Shown here piece by piece: positions 6,870 to 14,829 of a DNA stretch of 21,307 nt. How positions within the stretch are numbered: the stretch's first letter is position 1; the number at the start of each line of letters is the position of its first letter. The position numbers and the translations under genes were made by a program. The notes beneath the pieces were generated by a model. That model had not been told where the DNA came from, made no database searches, and saw nothing but the letters and a program-made list of their open reading frames with translations. The DNA lies in NCBI GenBank assembly GCA_023423285.1, contig JAFAFV010000175.1:1-21307 (forward strand). Direction: 5' to 3'. The stretch comes from Bacteroidota bacterium. Its GTDB lineage: Bacteria; Bacteroidota; Bacteroidia; Chitinophagales; Chitinophagaceae.

Positions 6870-8006
6870 ATGATTACTTTCCGGTTTATGAAGCCTTTGG
6901 TAAATATTGTCAGGATTATTGTTGGAGCATTGTTTGTTTTTTCAGGCCTGGTTAAGGCTATCGATCCCAACGGCTTGAGCTATAAAATGCAGGAATACTT
7001 TGACCTGTGGGGCATGAGCGGCTTCAACAGTGCCACGCTTGGGCTTTCTGTTGTGATGAACGCCTTTGAAATTGTGGCAGGCGTTGCCCTGCTTCTTGGC
7101 TGGAGGCCAAAGCTCATTAACTGGCTGTTGTTGTTGCTGATCGTTTTTTTTACCTTTTTAACAGGCTATTCTTACCTCTCGGGAAAATTTAAAAATTGCG
7201 GATGTTTTGGCGACTGCATCCCTATTACATCAGGGGTTTCTTTTTTGAAAGATATCATCTTGTTAGTGCTCATTTTATTTCTGTTCTTCAACACAAAATA
7301 CATTAAACAATGGTTTTCCAATAGCACAACTGTAATTCTTCTTACCGTATCGGGAGCCTTTACATTGGCATTGCAATGGTATGCCCTGCATTACCTGCCG
7401 CCTATAGATTGCCTTCCTTATAAAGTGGGTAACAATATTCAGCAGAAAATGCAAATGCCCGCCAATGCCATACCCGACAGCACCGTGATTGAATTTGTTT
7501 ACCTAAAGGATGGTAAAGAAGTTGCTTTTACGGCAGAAAATTTTCCAGATGATTTTAATGATACCACTTATACGTTTGTAAAACGGGAAGACAAGATCAT
7601 CAGACCTGGTAAAAACAATATTCCCGAGATCAGGAGCTTTTCTTTAAGCGATGAGAACGGCACAGAAATGACACAGCAATTGCTGGATGCTCCCAAAGTT
7701 TTACTGCTGTTTGCAGAAGATATGAGCAACCCTGTAAGCCAATGGCAGCAAGGGTTTGAGAATGTTTACAAGTTGGCGCTAAGCAACAACATTCCTGTTT
7801 ATCTCACAACCAGCACAAGGGCTGCCACGCAAGCAGGTATTGAGCGCACAGCTTTTAAAAACATTACAATATTGGATGGTGACAGGGTTACGATCAGAAC
7901 GGCTGCCCGCACCATACCCACCCTTCTTTTGCTGCAAAATGGTATTATTACGGGTAAATGGAGTTATAAGAATTTTGATAAAGCGGTTGCCGCTCTAAAG
8001 CAGTAG
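6870..8006 (+). CDS. BT_3928-like membrane protein (DoxX/MauE-type N-terminus, thioredoxin-like C-terminus)
   Basis: The protein has 378 residues with about five membrane segments in the first half (roughly 12-32, 58-78, 84-103, 125-141, 152-172). The first resembles DoxX: Val-Gly-Ala-Leu-Phe-Val-Phe-Ser-Gly with Lys-Ala-Ile-Asp-Pro-Asn-Gly after it. A loop between segments 3 and 4 carries Cys-Gly-Cys-Phe-Gly-Asp-Cys (C110, C112, C116), and another cysteine, C181, follows the last segment. The C-terminal 120 residues look like a thioredoxin-type fold but have no CxxC. I infer a redox or thiol-handling membrane protein; the true role is unknown. It starts on the base after the DUF1599 stop. 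An alternative start is Met7 at 6888; there is no ribosome binding site to decide. Confidence 0.78.
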   Translation: MITFRFMKPLVNIVRIIVGALFVFSGLVKAIDPNGLSYKMQEYFDLWGMSGFNSATLGLSVVMNAFEIVAGVALLLGWRPKLINWLLLLLIVFFTFLTGYSYLSGKFKNCGCFGDCIPITSGVSFLKDIILLVLILFLFFNTKYIKQWFSNSTTVILLTVSGAFTLALQWYALHYLPPIDCLPYKVGNNIQQKMQMPANAIPDSTVIEFVYLKDGKEVAFTAENFPDDFNDTTYTFVKREDKIIRPGKNNIPEIRSFSLSDENGTEMTQQLLDAPKVLLLFAEDMSNPVSQWQQGFENVYKLALSNNIPVYLTTSTRAATQAGIERTAFKNITILDGDRVTIRTAARTIPTLLLLQNGIITGKWSYKNFDKAVAALKQ

Positions 8007-8034
8007 TAGTATAAAAGTTATCAGCTTGCGCCTG

Positions 8035-8373
8035 TTATTTGATCACTACTTCGCTGATCACATTTTTGCCAAGCTTTTCATTTACCCGCTGCACGATCTT
8101 CTGACGCTGATACATCAGCTCATGTTTTAAAGGTGCCACGCTGGTGGTAATAAACAGCTTATCGCCAATAATATGCAGCTTATCGGTATAACGCGCCACT
8201 GTTTTACCCATAATCTCTTCCCACACATCTTCTATCTGTAATGCCTGTATATCGCCTTTCAACCGGCTTTTTTTTAAAAATTCCTTCAACGCCTCACTTA
8301 ATGAATATTGTGCCAATGGTAACTTTTTTATAAAGGTAGCCCTTTTAAGAGAACTGCTTTTGGGGTAAAGCAA
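8035..8373 (-). CDS. DUF721 / DciA-like protein
   Basis: A small basic protein of 112 residues. The central part (Ile-Glu-Asp-Val-Trp-Glu-Glu-Ile-Met-Gly, then Tyr-Thr-Asp-Lys-Leu, then Leu-Phe-Ile-Thr-Thr-Ser and Leu-Lys-His-Glu-Leu) is the DUF721 core. Members called DciA help load the replicative helicase DnaB in bacteria without DnaC. The start is uncertain: no ATG is available ahead of the domain, and TTG at 8373 gives Met-Leu-Tyr-Pro-Lys. In many genomes this gene sits just after recF. Here it lies on the same strand as recF and downstream of it, but an oppositely oriented permease gene separates them. The convergent BT_3928-like gene ends 28 bases from its stop. Confidence 0.82.
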   Translation of the reverse strand: MLYPKSSSLKRATFIKKLPLAQYSLSEALKEFLKKSRLKGDIQALQIEDVWEEIMGKTVARYTDKLHIIGDKLFITTSVAPLKHELMYQRQKIVQRVNEKLGKNVISEVVIK

Positions 8374-8381
8374 TATCTTCG
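8374..8381 (+). promoter_or_regulatory. -7 box for the permease gene
   Basis: TATCTTCG differs from TAnnTTTG at one position and is 24 bases before the TTG start at 8406. It directly abuts the TTG start proposed for the divergent DUF721 gene. Confidence 0.4.
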
Positions 8382-8405
8382 CCCCTTCAAAAAACTTTAC
8401 ACCCG

Positions 8406-9845
8406 TTGAGCGAAGTAAACCAAAAAAAAGATTTGAAACGCGGCCTTCAAAACCGGCACATACAATTGATAGCTTTAGGCGGCGCCATTGGCACGGGTTT
8501 ATTTTTAGGCATTGGGCCGGCGGCTGTTCTGGCGGGGCCTTCGGTTATACTGGGCTATGGTATTGCAGGAATAATAGCTTTTTTCATCATGAGACAATTA
8601 GGCGAAATGGTAGTGGAAGAGCCGGTATCTGGCAGTTTCAGCCATTTTGCATATAACTATTGGAGTAATTTTGCTGGTTTTGCGTCTGGATGGAACTACT
8701 GGGTGCTTTATATTTTGGTAAGCATGTCTGAACTTACTGCCATAGGCATTTATGTCAACTTCTGGTGGCCTGAAATTCCATTATGGGCTTCCAGTCTTTT
8801 TTTCTTTGTCACCATTAATGCCATCAACCTTGCATCCGTTAGAGTTTACGGCGAATCAGAATTCTGGTTTTCTATCATAAAAGTGGCAGCCATAATCGCC
8901 ATGATCATTTTTGGCAGCTACCTGTTAATTAGCGGCACCGGTGGCGAAAAAGCCACCATTGAAAACCTCTGGAATAACGGAGGCTTTTTTCCGAAAGGCA
9001 TATTGGAAAAAGATGCCGCAGGCAATTATCAGGGACTGCTGGCCGCTATGGCCGTTATCATGTTTGCCTTTGGCGGGCTGGAACTGGTGGGCATTACTGC
9101 AGCTGAAGCCGAAAACCCTGATAAAAACATTCCCAAAGCCACCAACCAGATCATATACCGGATACTGATCTTTTACGTAGGCGCATTGGTAATCCTGTTT
9201 TCCTTATCCCCCTGGGCGGAAATTTCAGAAGGCAGCAGCCCGTTTGTAATAGTATTTGAAAGCCTGAAAGGCTTTGCTTTTACAGCCTTCGGCAAAACGT
9301 TTTATTTTACCAGTATAATTGCCAATGCATTGAATGTTATAGTCCTCACAGCCGCGCTTTCGGTTTACAACAGTTGCGTGTACAGCAACAGCCGCATGCT
9401 TTACGGGCTGGCACGGCAAGGCAACGCGCCGGGGTTTTTGGGCAGACTAAGTGCTGCTAACAATGTGCCTGTAAATGCTATTTTAATGTCAGCCGCTTTC
9501 GTAGCTTTCACTATTCTGATCAATAAAATCATTCCTGAAAAAGCATTAAGCGTGTTAATATCGCTCGTTGTATCGTCACTTATCATCAACTGGGTAATGA
9601 TCAGCTACACGCACCTGAAATTTAAAAAAGCTTCTCAAAACCAGCATACTAAATTTCCTTCCTTCCTTTACCCCTTTTCAAATTATATATGCCTTGCATT
9701 TTTGGTGGGAGTGCTCATTATAATGTGGCTCACGGGGCTTAAGGTATCTGTTGAACTGATTCCCATCTGGCTGTTATTTTTATGGCTGTGCTATTATCTC
9801 AAACAGCGAAGCGACCGGCGCAGGGCTGCGAAAGAACAGCTATAA
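8406..9845 (+). CDS. amino acid permease (APC superfamily, AAT family)
   Basis: A 479-residue protein with about 12 membrane segments. The opening Arg-Gly-Leu-Gln-Asn-Arg-His-Ile-Gln and then Ala-Leu-Gly-Gly-Ala-Ile-Gly-Thr-Gly-Leu-Phe is the signature of proton-coupled amino acid transporters such as CycA, AroP and GabP. The substrate-binding unwound helix 1 (Gly-Gly-Ala-Ile-Gly-Thr-Gly) and Gly-Gly-Leu-Glu-Leu-Val-Gly in helix 6 are intact. Substrate cannot be told from sequence alone. The first in-frame ATG lies after helix 1, so a non-ATG start is required; TTG at 8406 gives Met-Ser-Glu-Val-Asn-Gln. The gene sits between DUF721 and recF in the opposite orientation. Its last 6 bases overlap the recF stop, an arrangement that may mark an insertion of this gene between them. 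Confidence 0.93.
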   Translation: MSEVNQKKDLKRGLQNRHIQLIALGGAIGTGLFLGIGPAAVLAGPSVILGYGIAGIIAFFIMRQLGEMVVEEPVSGSFSHFAYNYWSNFAGFASGWNYWVLYILVSMSELTAIGIYVNFWWPEIPLWASSLFFFVTINAINLASVRVYGESEFWFSIIKVAAIIAMIIFGSYLLISGTGGEKATIENLWNNGGFFPKGILEKDAAGNYQGLLAAMAVIMFAFGGLELVGITAAEAENPDKNIPKATNQIIYRILIFYVGALVILFSLSPWAEISEGSSPFVIVFESLKGFAFTAFGKTFYFTSIIANALNVIVLTAALSVYNSCVYSNSRMLYGLARQGNAPGFLGRLSAANNVPVNAILMSAAFVAFTILINKIIPEKALSVLISLVVSSLIINWVMISYTHLKFKKASQNQHTKFPSFLYPFSNYICLAFLVGVLIIMWLTGLKVSVELIPIWLLFLWLCYYLKQRSDRRRAAKEQL

Positions 9846-10931
9846 TTCAATGATGGAAAAATCAGCATTGATCTCCTTTAAATGATGCGTGAGCCTTTCA
9901 GTATTGGTATCGGTAATAAACACCTGGCCCTCATTTTCCACGCACACATTTTTTAAAAGATTGATGATACGCGATTCATCGAGTTTCTCAAATACATCAT
10001 CAAGCAAAAGAATGGGCGCAAATTTTTTTTCAGATTTCATTACATCCAGCTCAGTAAGTTTCAGCGCGAACAGCAGACTTTTTCTCTGGCCCTGAGAAGC
10101 AATATTTTTAAAAGGCTGCTGCAGTAATTGTATTACAATATCATCACGGTGAATGCCGACAGTGGTACGCTGCAGCATCAGGTCTTTTTGCCGGGCGGCT
10201 GTCAGTAAGTCTTCGTACGGCGCTTCCAGCAGGCGGCTATCATAAAGTAACGTCATCCCTTCTTCATTTCGCGCAATGTCCGCATACATTCTTTTCACCC
10301 TGGGTAAAAAACCTACCAAAAAATCACGCCTCTTTTTAAAGAGGGCATCCCCGTAAGGAATGAGTTGCTCATCCAGCACTGCCAGCAAAGATTCATCTGC
10401 CATAAGGCCTTCTGTGGTTGATTTTAAAAATGAATTGCGCTGCTGCAATATCTTATTGTACTTTATCAGTATTTTCAAATACTCCGCATCTATTTGAGAA
10501 AGCAGGCTGTCTAAAAAACTTCTTCGCTCTTCACTGCCTCCGGTAATCAGCACAGCATCGTCAGGCGCTATAACTACACAGGGGTAGCGGCCAATATGTT
10601 CTGAAAACCTGACATAAGGCTCGCTGTTGACTGAAAATTCTTTTTTACCATTTTCCCGCAAAATGCAAACCGCATTTTCCGTTATGCCATTCAATTCCAT
10701 CGAACCCTGCACCCTGAAGCCCTGCAAACCGTGTCGTACATTGATGGCATCAGTAGCACTGAAATAACTTTTAGTAATGCACAGGTAATGAATAGCGTCG
10801 AGCAGGTTGGTTTTACCCACCCCATTGCTGCCGCAAATACCTGTAACTTTTTTATTAAAATCAAAAGACCGGTAGTGGTAGTTCTTAAATTGTGTAAGCG
10901 ATATGGAATGAAGAAAAAGCAATAGATACAA
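9840..10931 (-). CDS. recF: DNA replication and repair protein RecF
   Basis: An SMC-like ATPase of 363 residues. The Walker A motif is GSNGVGKT at 34-41, the ABC signature SQGQRK at 279-284, and Walker B Leu-Leu-Leu-Asp-Asp-Val-Phe at 308-314 with Leu-Asp after it. RecF with RecO and RecR loads RecA at gaps in DNA. The opening Leu-His-Ser-Ile-Ser-Leu-Thr-Gln-Phe-Lys-Asn-Tyr matches the family N-terminus. A TAA in frame lies 4 to 6 bases upstream of TTG at 10931, so translation must begin at that TTG or at the TTG at 10922; no ATG is available. A -7 box is 47 bases upstream. The last 6 bases overlap the convergent permease gene. Its usual partner dciA (DUF721) lies beyond that permease. Confidence 0.95.
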   Translation of the reverse strand: MYLLLFLHSISLTQFKNYHYRSFDFNKKVTGICGSNGVGKTNLLDAIHYLCITKSYFSATDAINVRHGLQGFRVQGSMELNGITENAVCILRENGKKEFSVNSEPYVRFSEHIGRYPCVVIAPDDAVLITGGSEERRSFLDSLLSQIDAEYLKILIKYNKILQQRNSFLKSTTEGLMADESLLAVLDEQLIPYGDALFKKRRDFLVGFLPRVKRMYADIARNEEGMTLLYDSRLLEAPYEDLLTAARQKDLMLQRTTVGIHRDDIVIQLLQQPFKNIASQGQRKSLLFALKLTELDVMKSEKKFAPILLLDDVFEKLDESRIINLLKNVCVENEGQVFITDTNTERLTHHLKEINADFSIIEL

Positions 10932-10978
10932 ATTTTAAGCTCAACATATTTACGGCTGGTAAGTGCTACAAACCCGGG

Positions 10979-10986
10979 CAAAGATA
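10979..10986 (-). promoter_or_regulatory. -7 box of the recF promoter
   Basis: TATCTTTG on the minus strand is an exact TAnnTTTG match. A start near 10972 would leave a leader of about 40 bases before TTG 10931. The rest of 10987-11111 shows no further feature that I can support. Confidence 0.6.
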
Positions 10987-11111
10987 ATTGTTTGCCAAAA
11001 GTTTGTTATCCGCCGATATTTCTTTTAGCTGAAAATAAAAATCAATAAAAATACGCCGGGCTTGTTGCGTTTTTCAACAAAGTGCCGTCTTAAATAGTTG
11101 TATAAATAATC

Positions 11112-11119
11112 TACCTTTT
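11112..11119 (+). promoter_or_regulatory. -7 box for the DUF4397 lipoprotein gene
   Basis: TACCTTTT differs from TAnnTTTG at the last base. It is 21 bases before the ATG at 11141. No matching -33 element stands out. Confidence 0.4.
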
Positions 11120-11140
11120 AAAAACGAAAATATCAGAAAC

Positions 11141-11866
11141 ATGAAACAAAAATTTTTTAATCCCATTCAATCCCTTTCTATTGCGATGCTATTGCTCGCC
11201 GTGGGATTTACCTCCTGTAAAAAAAACAATGACATTGTAAGAATAGACGCGGCCGTATTAACCGTTGTACACGGTTCCCCAAAATCGCCACGGCTTGATT
11301 TTTCGCTGGATAATAACAGGTTAAATTTGTATAATTTCTCTTATACAAAATACCTGTATAATCAATTGGCGTATACCGGCAATCGTTCGCTTTCGGTGTA
11401 CAGGCATGGGGAAGACACAAAACTCCTTACAAAAGAAATCGCGCTGGACAAAGACAAAAATTACACCTTGTTTATTGTGGACTCGCTCAGCAATATGGAT
11501 GCCGTTCTGATTCAAAACACCACCAGGGCTGCCGGCCAGGATTCGATCAGAATCAAATTTGCCAACATGAGCCCCGATGTGCCTTCTATGGATTTTTACA
11601 TTAAAGGACAGAGCTCACCTATTGTTACCGGCGTTACGTACCAGTCTGCCACAGATTTTATGAGTCTGAAAGCAGGTCCTGACCAGGTGATTGAAGTAAG
11701 GCAAACAGGTCAGTCCGCGGTTTTGGCGGCTTCGCTGCCTTTGAACCTGCAGAGAGGAAATATTTATACCATCTGGACTTCCGGTTTTAAAGGCCTTGCC
11801 ACTGCAGAAGGCGGGGTGGTTGTTTCAGATATCAGGCATACAAGGCCTGTAAGCTATTGGTACTAA
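11141..11866 (+). CDS. DUF4397 domain lipoprotein
   Basis: A 241-residue secreted lipoprotein. The signal peptide ends in a lipobox-like Gly-Phe-Thr-Ser-Cys with Cys26 as the lipidation site, followed by Lys-Lys-Asn-Asn. Two similar stretches follow: Val-Val-His-Gly-Ser-Pro-x-Ser-Pro-x-Leu-Asp-Phe early on, and Phe-Ala-Asn-Met-Ser-Pro-Asp-Val-Pro-Ser-Met-Asp-Phe-Tyr in the middle. The second is the DUF4397 opening motif (N-x-SPDxPxxD), so two beta-sandwich copies are likely. The function is unknown; related proteins are cell-surface proteins common in soil and gut Bacteroidota. It stands alone between recF on the other strand and a strong terminator, so it is probably a single-gene transcript. 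Confidence 0.85.
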   Translation: MKQKFFNPIQSLSIAMLLLAVGFTSCKKNNDIVRIDAAVLTVVHGSPKSPRLDFSLDNNRLNLYNFSYTKYLYNQLAYTGNRSLSVYRHGEDTKLLTKEIALDKDKNYTLFIVDSLSNMDAVLIQNTTRAAGQDSIRIKFANMSPDVPSMDFYIKGQSSPIVTGVTYQSATDFMSLKAGPDQVIEVRQTGQSAVLAASLPLNLQRGNIYTIWTSGFKGLATAEGGVVVSDIRHTRPVSYWY

Positions 11867-11890
11867 GCCCTTTTGTTGCTTGTGCCCTCC

Positions 11891-11925
11891 AAAAGCTGCC
11901 TTATTAGTGGCAGCTTTTTATTTTT
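11891..11925 (+). terminator. terminator of the DUF4397 gene
   Basis: A perfect 10-bp stem (AAAAGCTGCC at 11891-11900 with GGCAGCTTTT at 11909-11918), an 8-base loop, then TATTTTT. This is a strong intrinsic terminator 25 bases after the stop codon. Confidence 0.85.
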
Positions 11926-11941
11926 GGGAAATTTTATAAAG

Positions 11942-11972
11942 AAGCCGCATCAAAATTTTAATGATGCGGCTT
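11942..11972 (-). terminator. terminator of the phosphoglucomutase/phosphomannomutase gene
   Basis: A perfect 10-bp stem (AAGCCGCATC with GATGCGGCTT) with an 11-base AT loop. It lies 20 bases past the minus-strand stop and is followed there by a T-rich tract. It sits back to back with the terminator at 11891, separating two convergent genes. Confidence 0.75.
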
Positions 11973-11991
11973 TTAAATTACGCGGCAGTAT

Positions 11992-13719
11992 TTATTTTAA
12001 ATCCATAGCCTCGATGATGTTCTGAATTTTAGCATCAAGCTGTTGATTTACCATATCATATTGCGCTGCGCTTTCCAGATTTTCTTTAACGCTGAAATAA
12101 AATTTGATCTTAGGCTCGGTGCCACTCGGCCTTGCCGAGATTTGCGAACCATCCTCCGTAATAAACTGAAGTACGTTGGACTTTGGCAGGTTGATCTTCC
12201 ACTCTTCACCTGTTTGCGGGTTGATGCCTTTGCCGGTATCGTAATCCAGCAACTGCACTACTTTTTTGCCTGCAATTTCTTTGGGTGGATTATCGCGGTA
12301 ACCCTGCATCATGACAGCAATCTGTTGCTGACCATCCATTCCTTTTTTAGTGATGGAAATGAGATCTTCTTTGTAAAATCCGTATTGCACGTAAAGTTCT
12401 ACCAGCTTTTCAAACAGCGTTTTGCCTTTGTCTTTTTCATAAGCCGCCATTTCACAAAGAATGGCCACTGCACTGATGGCATCTTTGTCTCTTATCTTAT
12501 CACCGATCATGAGGCCAAAACTTTCTTCTCCTCCTATTATGTACTGCTCCTTTCCTTCTTTCAGGCGAATCATTTCGGCGATCCATTTAAAACCGGTAAG
12601 TACACGGTAGCAGGCCACGCCATTGGCTTTGGCTATTTCATCAGCCATGCCCGTAGTTACAATGGTGGTAATAATCATATCATTCGGTTGGGCTATGCCT
12701 TTTTCCTTACGCGCTTCCAGCATATAGTTGAATGCCAGTACGGCTGTTTGGTTGCCGTTCATCAATATCCATTCGCCATGGTTGTCTTTCACACCAATGC
12801 CCACGCGATCTGCATCAGGGTCTGTGCCTAATAAAATATCGGCGTCCAGTTCCCTGGCTTTTTCCAGGCCAATTGCCATAGTAGCTTTTTCTTCGGGATT
12901 GGGGTAACTCACGGTGGGGAAATTACCGTCTGGTACTTTTTGTTCATCTACAATATGCACATTTTTAAAACCAAATCTTTCTAAAACCAGCGGTACCAGC
13001 ACTATTCCCGTACCATGTATGGGTGTGTAAACAATTTTTAAATTGCTTTGCTTTGCAATCACTTCGGGGTACACGCTTAGGCTCTTCGCCATTTCTATAT
13101 ACTTCTCATCCATTTCTTTGCCAATGATGGTAATATTATCTTCGCCCCCACTCCACTTTACGTCATCAACTGATTGTATCTTTTCCACTTCTTTTACCAC
13201 GTTCTTATCATGTGGCGGCACCAGTTGGCTGCCATCGTTCCAGTAAGCTTTATAACCGTTGTATTCCTTAGGGTTGTGCGAGGCAGTACAAACCACGCCG
13301 CCCTGGCAACCCAGTTCTCTTATGGCAAAGCTTAGTTCCGGCGTTGGCCTCAGGTCTTCAAACAAAAAAACCTTAATGCCGTTTGCAGCAAACACAGCAG
13401 CAGTTGTTTCGGCAAAAAAACGGCTGTTGTTGCGGCTGTCGTGTGCAATGGCCACTTTTACGGCTGTATCAGTATAAACTTCTTTTAAATAATTAGCATA
13501 ACCCTGTGTGGCCATACCCACAGTATATTTGTTTATGCGATTGGTGCCTACACCCATAATTCCTCTTAATCCGCCCGTGCCAAATTCCAGATTCTGATAA
13601 AAAGAATCCGCAAGCTCATCCGGATTCTCCTCTTTCATTTTTAATATGGCATTTTTAGTTTCCTGATCAAAATTTCCCGCTAACCACAGGTCTGCTTTTT
13701 GTTGAATTGCAATCTCCAT
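11992..13719 (-). CDS. phosphoglucomutase/phosphomannomutase (phospho-sugar mutase)
   Basis: An alpha-D-phosphohexomutase of about 575 residues. It moves phosphate between C1 and C6 of glucose or mannose through a phosphoserine. Numbering from Met at 13719: the active-site loop Thr-Ala-Ser-His-Asn-Pro has its serine at about 147; the metal loop is DPDADR at 300-305; the sugar-binding loop GGEESFG at 396-402; and the phosphate loop RPSGTEPK at 530-537. All key residues are present. The long form is the PgcA/PMM2-like class, so glucose-1-phosphate or mannose is plausible. The frame is open to 13776, but the first 17 to 19 codons look unlike protein and hold a possible promoter box; Met at 13725 or 13719 (Met-Glu-Ile-Ala-Ile-Gln) fits the family. 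The gene is divergent from the DUF2279 gene. Confidence 0.93.
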   Translation of the reverse strand: MEIAIQQKADLWLAGNFDQETKNAILKMKEENPDELADSFYQNLEFGTGGLRGIMGVGTNRINKYTVGMATQGYANYLKEVYTDTAVKVAIAHDSRNNSRFFAETTAAVFAANGIKVFLFEDLRPTPELSFAIRELGCQGGVVCTASHNPKEYNGYKAYWNDGSQLVPPHDKNVVKEVEKIQSVDDVKWSGGEDNITIIGKEMDEKYIEMAKSLSVYPEVIAKQSNLKIVYTPIHGTGIVLVPLVLERFGFKNVHIVDEQKVPDGNFPTVSYPNPEEKATMAIGLEKARELDADILLGTDPDADRVGIGVKDNHGEWILMNGNQTAVLAFNYMLEARKEKGIAQPNDMIITTIVTTGMADEIAKANGVACYRVLTGFKWIAEMIRLKEGKEQYIIGGEESFGLMIGDKIRDKDAISAVAILCEMAAYEKDKGKTLFEKLVELYVQYGFYKEDLISITKKGMDGQQQIAVMMQGYRDNPPKEIAGKKVVQLLDYDTGKGINPQTGEEWKINLPKSNVLQFITEDGSQISARPSGTEPKIKFYFSVKENLESAAQYDMVNQQLDAKIQNIIEAMDLK

Positions 13720-13741
13720 ATACATATTAATATTTAAGCAT

Positions 13742-13749
13742 TGAAGGTA
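13742..13749 (-). promoter_or_regulatory. possible -7 box for the phospho-sugar mutase gene
   Basis: TACCTTCA on the minus strand differs from TAnnTTTG at two positions. It is 16 bases before Met 13725 and 22 before Met 13719, and has a TTG 15 bases upstream. It supports the shorter start, but the match is weak. Confidence 0.3.
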
Positions 13750-13796
13750 CAAATTATTTAATACCAACTTTCGCAAGCATGATTTTTACATTCCTT

Positions 13797-13804
13797 TATT
13801 TTTG
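13797..13804 (+). promoter_or_regulatory. -7 box for the DUF2279 gene
   Basis: TATTTTTG is an exact TAnnTTTG match only 7 bases before the ATG at 13812. Transcription would start at or next to that codon, so the transcript may be leaderless. This argues against the earlier ATG at 13779. Confidence 0.55.
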
Positions 13805-13811
13805 CGGTTTA

Positions 13812-14822
13812 ATGAAAAGACAACTGTTATATGGCCTGATATTTTTACTGTGTTTTTGCAGCAGGCTTCATAGTCAGAATGATTCATCTATTACACAGCC
13901 TGGAACATACACCTTAGACAGTATTGTAACAGATACTATTAACACTTTACCAGTTAAAAATATATTATCCGACCAAGTCAGCAAAAAACGCCAGCGGTTG
14001 GTGGGTGCCGGCAGTATTGCCATTTATGGCGGCATGCTGTATGCCCTGAACGAGTCCTGGTATTCAAAATACAAGCGGTCTGCTTTTCACTTTTATAATG
14101 ATAATGGCGAATGGAACCAGGTAGATAAAATTGGCCACACCTGGACGGTGTATCAGCTAACAGGCGCCACCTATAAAGCATGGAAATGGGCTGGTGCAAG
14201 CGATAAAAAAGCCATTGTCCTGTCGGGCATTAGTGGGCCGGGTTTTTTAACCGTGATTGAAGTGCTGGATGGCTTCAGCGACAAATGGGGCTTTAGCTGG
14301 GGCGATATGGGAGCCAACTTGCTGGGCAGCGGCCTGTTTATTGGCCAGCAGGCATTGTGGAACGACCAGCGTATTGTTTTTAAATTTTCATTTCATCAAA
14401 AAAAATATACCGATCCAATCCTTGAAGGCCGCGCAAATAATTTGTTTGGCAACAGTTGGAATGAACGGATGCTGAAAGATTACAACGCGCAGTCGTACTG
14501 GCTGAGCGCAAACCTCCAATCATTTTTTCCTGAAAGTAACATACCTGCCTGGTTGAACATAGCCGTTGGCTATGGCGCTGATGGCATGTTTGGCGGATAT
14601 AAAAACGAATGGAAAGATGAGCAGGAAAATTTGATTTCGCGGCACGACGTGATGCGCACCAGGCAATTTTACCTGGCACCCGATATAGATTTGACACGCA
14701 TTAAAACCAAAAGTAAATTTTTGAATACCACGTTCTTTCTGCTCAACTGCCTGAAGTTTCCTGCACCGGCTTTAATGATAGACAATACCGGTAAATTGAG
14801 AGGTTACCTGTCTTACTTTTAA
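13812..14822 (+). CDS. DUF2279 domain protein, exported
   Basis: A protein of 336 residues with a signal peptide (Met-Lys-Arg-Gln-Leu-Leu-Tyr opening, Phe-Leu-Leu-Cys-Phe-Cys core, about 22 residues). The conserved middle has Asp-Lys-Ile-Gly-His-Thr-Trp around 105-111, then a hydrophobic segment, then Gly-Phe-Ser-Trp-Gly-Asp-Met-Gly-Ala-Asn-x-x-Gly, and Gly-x-x-Ala-Asp-Gly-Met-Phe-Gly-Gly later. This pattern is what I recall for DUF2279, an uncharacterised family of predicted periplasmic or outer-membrane proteins. No reaction is known to me. ATG at 13779 would add 11 residues without signal-peptide character; ATG at 13812 starts a clean signal peptide and sits right after a -7 box. The convergent EamA gene ends 7 bases away. 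Confidence 0.8.
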   Translation: MKRQLLYGLIFLLCFCSRLHSQNDSSITQPGTYTLDSIVTDTINTLPVKNILSDQVSKKRQRLVGAGSIAIYGGMLYALNESWYSKYKRSAFHFYNDNGEWNQVDKIGHTWTVYQLTGATYKAWKWAGASDKKAIVLSGISGPGFLTVIEVLDGFSDKWGFSWGDMGANLLGSGLFIGQQALWNDQRIVFKFSFHQKKYTDPILEGRANNLFGNSWNERMLKDYNAQSYWLSANLQSFFPESNIPAWLNIAVGYGADGMFGGYKNEWKDEQENLISRHDVMRTRQFYLAPDIDLTRIKTKSKFLNTTFFLLNCLKFPAPALMIDNTGKLRGYLSYF

Positions 14823-14829
14823 ACAAGCC

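Noticed and set aside
10932..11111. Possible riboswitch or small RNA in the recF/DUF4397 spacer
   Set aside because: No conserved aptamer core or strong stem-loop with a T-tract was seen; only promoter boxes can be supported.
12043..12831. A 262-residue open frame on the plus strand inside the phospho-sugar mutase gene
   Set aside because: It is antisense to well-conserved motifs, has no domain-like composition, and no promoter or start context; a shadow of the real gene.
13720..13776. Extended N-terminus of the phospho-sugar mutase
   Set aside because: The added residues are not family-like and overlap a possible promoter box; Met 13719 or 13725 fits better.
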